Shown: one piece after another, positions 5,616 through 5,732 of the stretch
How positions within the stretch are numbered: the first letter of the stretch is position 1
How the letters are laid out: the number at the start of each line of letters is the position of its first letter
Assembly: GCA_030424955.1 (NCBI GenBank)
Contig: JAUHVS010000425.1
Location: 1 to 5,732, forward strand
Source of the DNA: a bacterium
Lineage (GTDB): Bacteria; Myxococcota_A; Bradymonadia; UBA7976; UBA1532
Length of the DNA: 5,732 bases
Direction: 5' to 3'
Notes under the pieces: generated by a model
What the model saw: the letters and a program-made list of their open reading frames with translations, nothing else
The model's database searches: none
What the model was told of the DNA's origin: nothing
Position numbers and translations under genes: made by a program

Positions 5616-5732
5616 GGGACCCCGGCCGACCGCACCGCCCGCCCGCTGCCGGCGGCCAGCCGCACGTTCGAGATCGGCGGCGAACGCGATGTCGAGACCA
5701 CCGTCGCCGTCGACCTTCGTGCCCTGCTCGCC
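5604..5732 (+). CDS. Possible plus-strand coding fragment, runs off right edge
   Basis: The plus frame from ATG 5604 to the edge gives 43 residues, ending in protein-like sequence (RTFEIGGERDVETTVAVDLR, residues 20-39). The same frame looks coding from about 5583. Over 5583-5732 (50 codons) hand-counted GC by codon position is about 76, 48 and 92 percent in this frame. That is the normal pattern for a high-GC gene. The minus frame of the DUF4397-like gene is its exact codon-aligned complement and so shows the inverted 92/48/76 pattern. Against a real start at 5604: no Shine-Dalgarno, no signal peptide, and overlap with the opposing gene. It may be the interior of a gene joined here by rearrangement or misassembly. 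No family is recognised. Confidence 0.35.
   Translation, partial: MHLHGTPADRTARPLPAASRTFEIGGERDVETTVAVDLRALLA

Noticed and set aside
5237..5701. Alternative minus-strand open frame with ATG at 5701 as the true start of the rightmost gene
   Set aside because: It is in a different phase from the supported 386-residue frame and gives Ser/Arg/Pro-rich sequence. A frameshift joining them would not yield a signal peptide.

Overview
The window is very GC-rich, with long homopolymeric G and C runs. It carries short Gly- or Pro/Ala-rich linkers behind lipoprotein signal peptides, a Cys-rich SUMF1-type lipoprotein and calcium-loop repeat proteins. This style is typical of Myxococcota and related predatory or soil 'Deltaproteobacteria'. 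The assignment is inferred from composition and gene type; there is no phylogenetic marker here.

Layout. All well-supported genes lie on the minus strand, so transcription runs from right to left. From the right: (a) 4455-5615, a secreted-type protein with repeats resembling DUF4397 modules and no convincing start; (b) 3366-4361, a formylglycine-generating-enzyme-fold (SUMF1) lipoprotein lacking the catalytic cysteine pair; (c) 2704-3309, a small probable outer-membrane beta-barrel with an ambiguous start, because a well-placed upstream ATG in the same frame is cut off by TGA; (d) 996-2540, a lipoprotein with a Gly-rich linker and six FG-GAP/VCBS-like repeats; (e) 1-897, the N-terminal part of a lipoprotein amidohydrolase that runs off the left edge. 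The long plus-strand open frames opposite these genes are GC-driven shadows. The exception is the last ~150 bases (about 5583-5732), where codon-position composition and the translated peptide favour the plus strand.

How the genes fit together. The gaps are 56 to 163 bases. The 163-base gap upstream of (d) holds two candidate promoters, so (d)-(e) may form a separate transcript from (a)-(b)-(c). Three products have a lipobox, one looks like an outer-membrane barrel, and the fifth is built of modules usually found in exported proteins. The locus therefore appears devoted to the cell envelope, but no specific pathway or machine can be named from the sequence. I see no RNA genes, mobile elements or CRISPR arrays. 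The points most worth a second look are the abrupt change of coding strand near 5580-5605, the in-frame TGA ahead of the barrel gene, and the apparent circular permutation and cysteine placement in the six-repeat lipoprotein.
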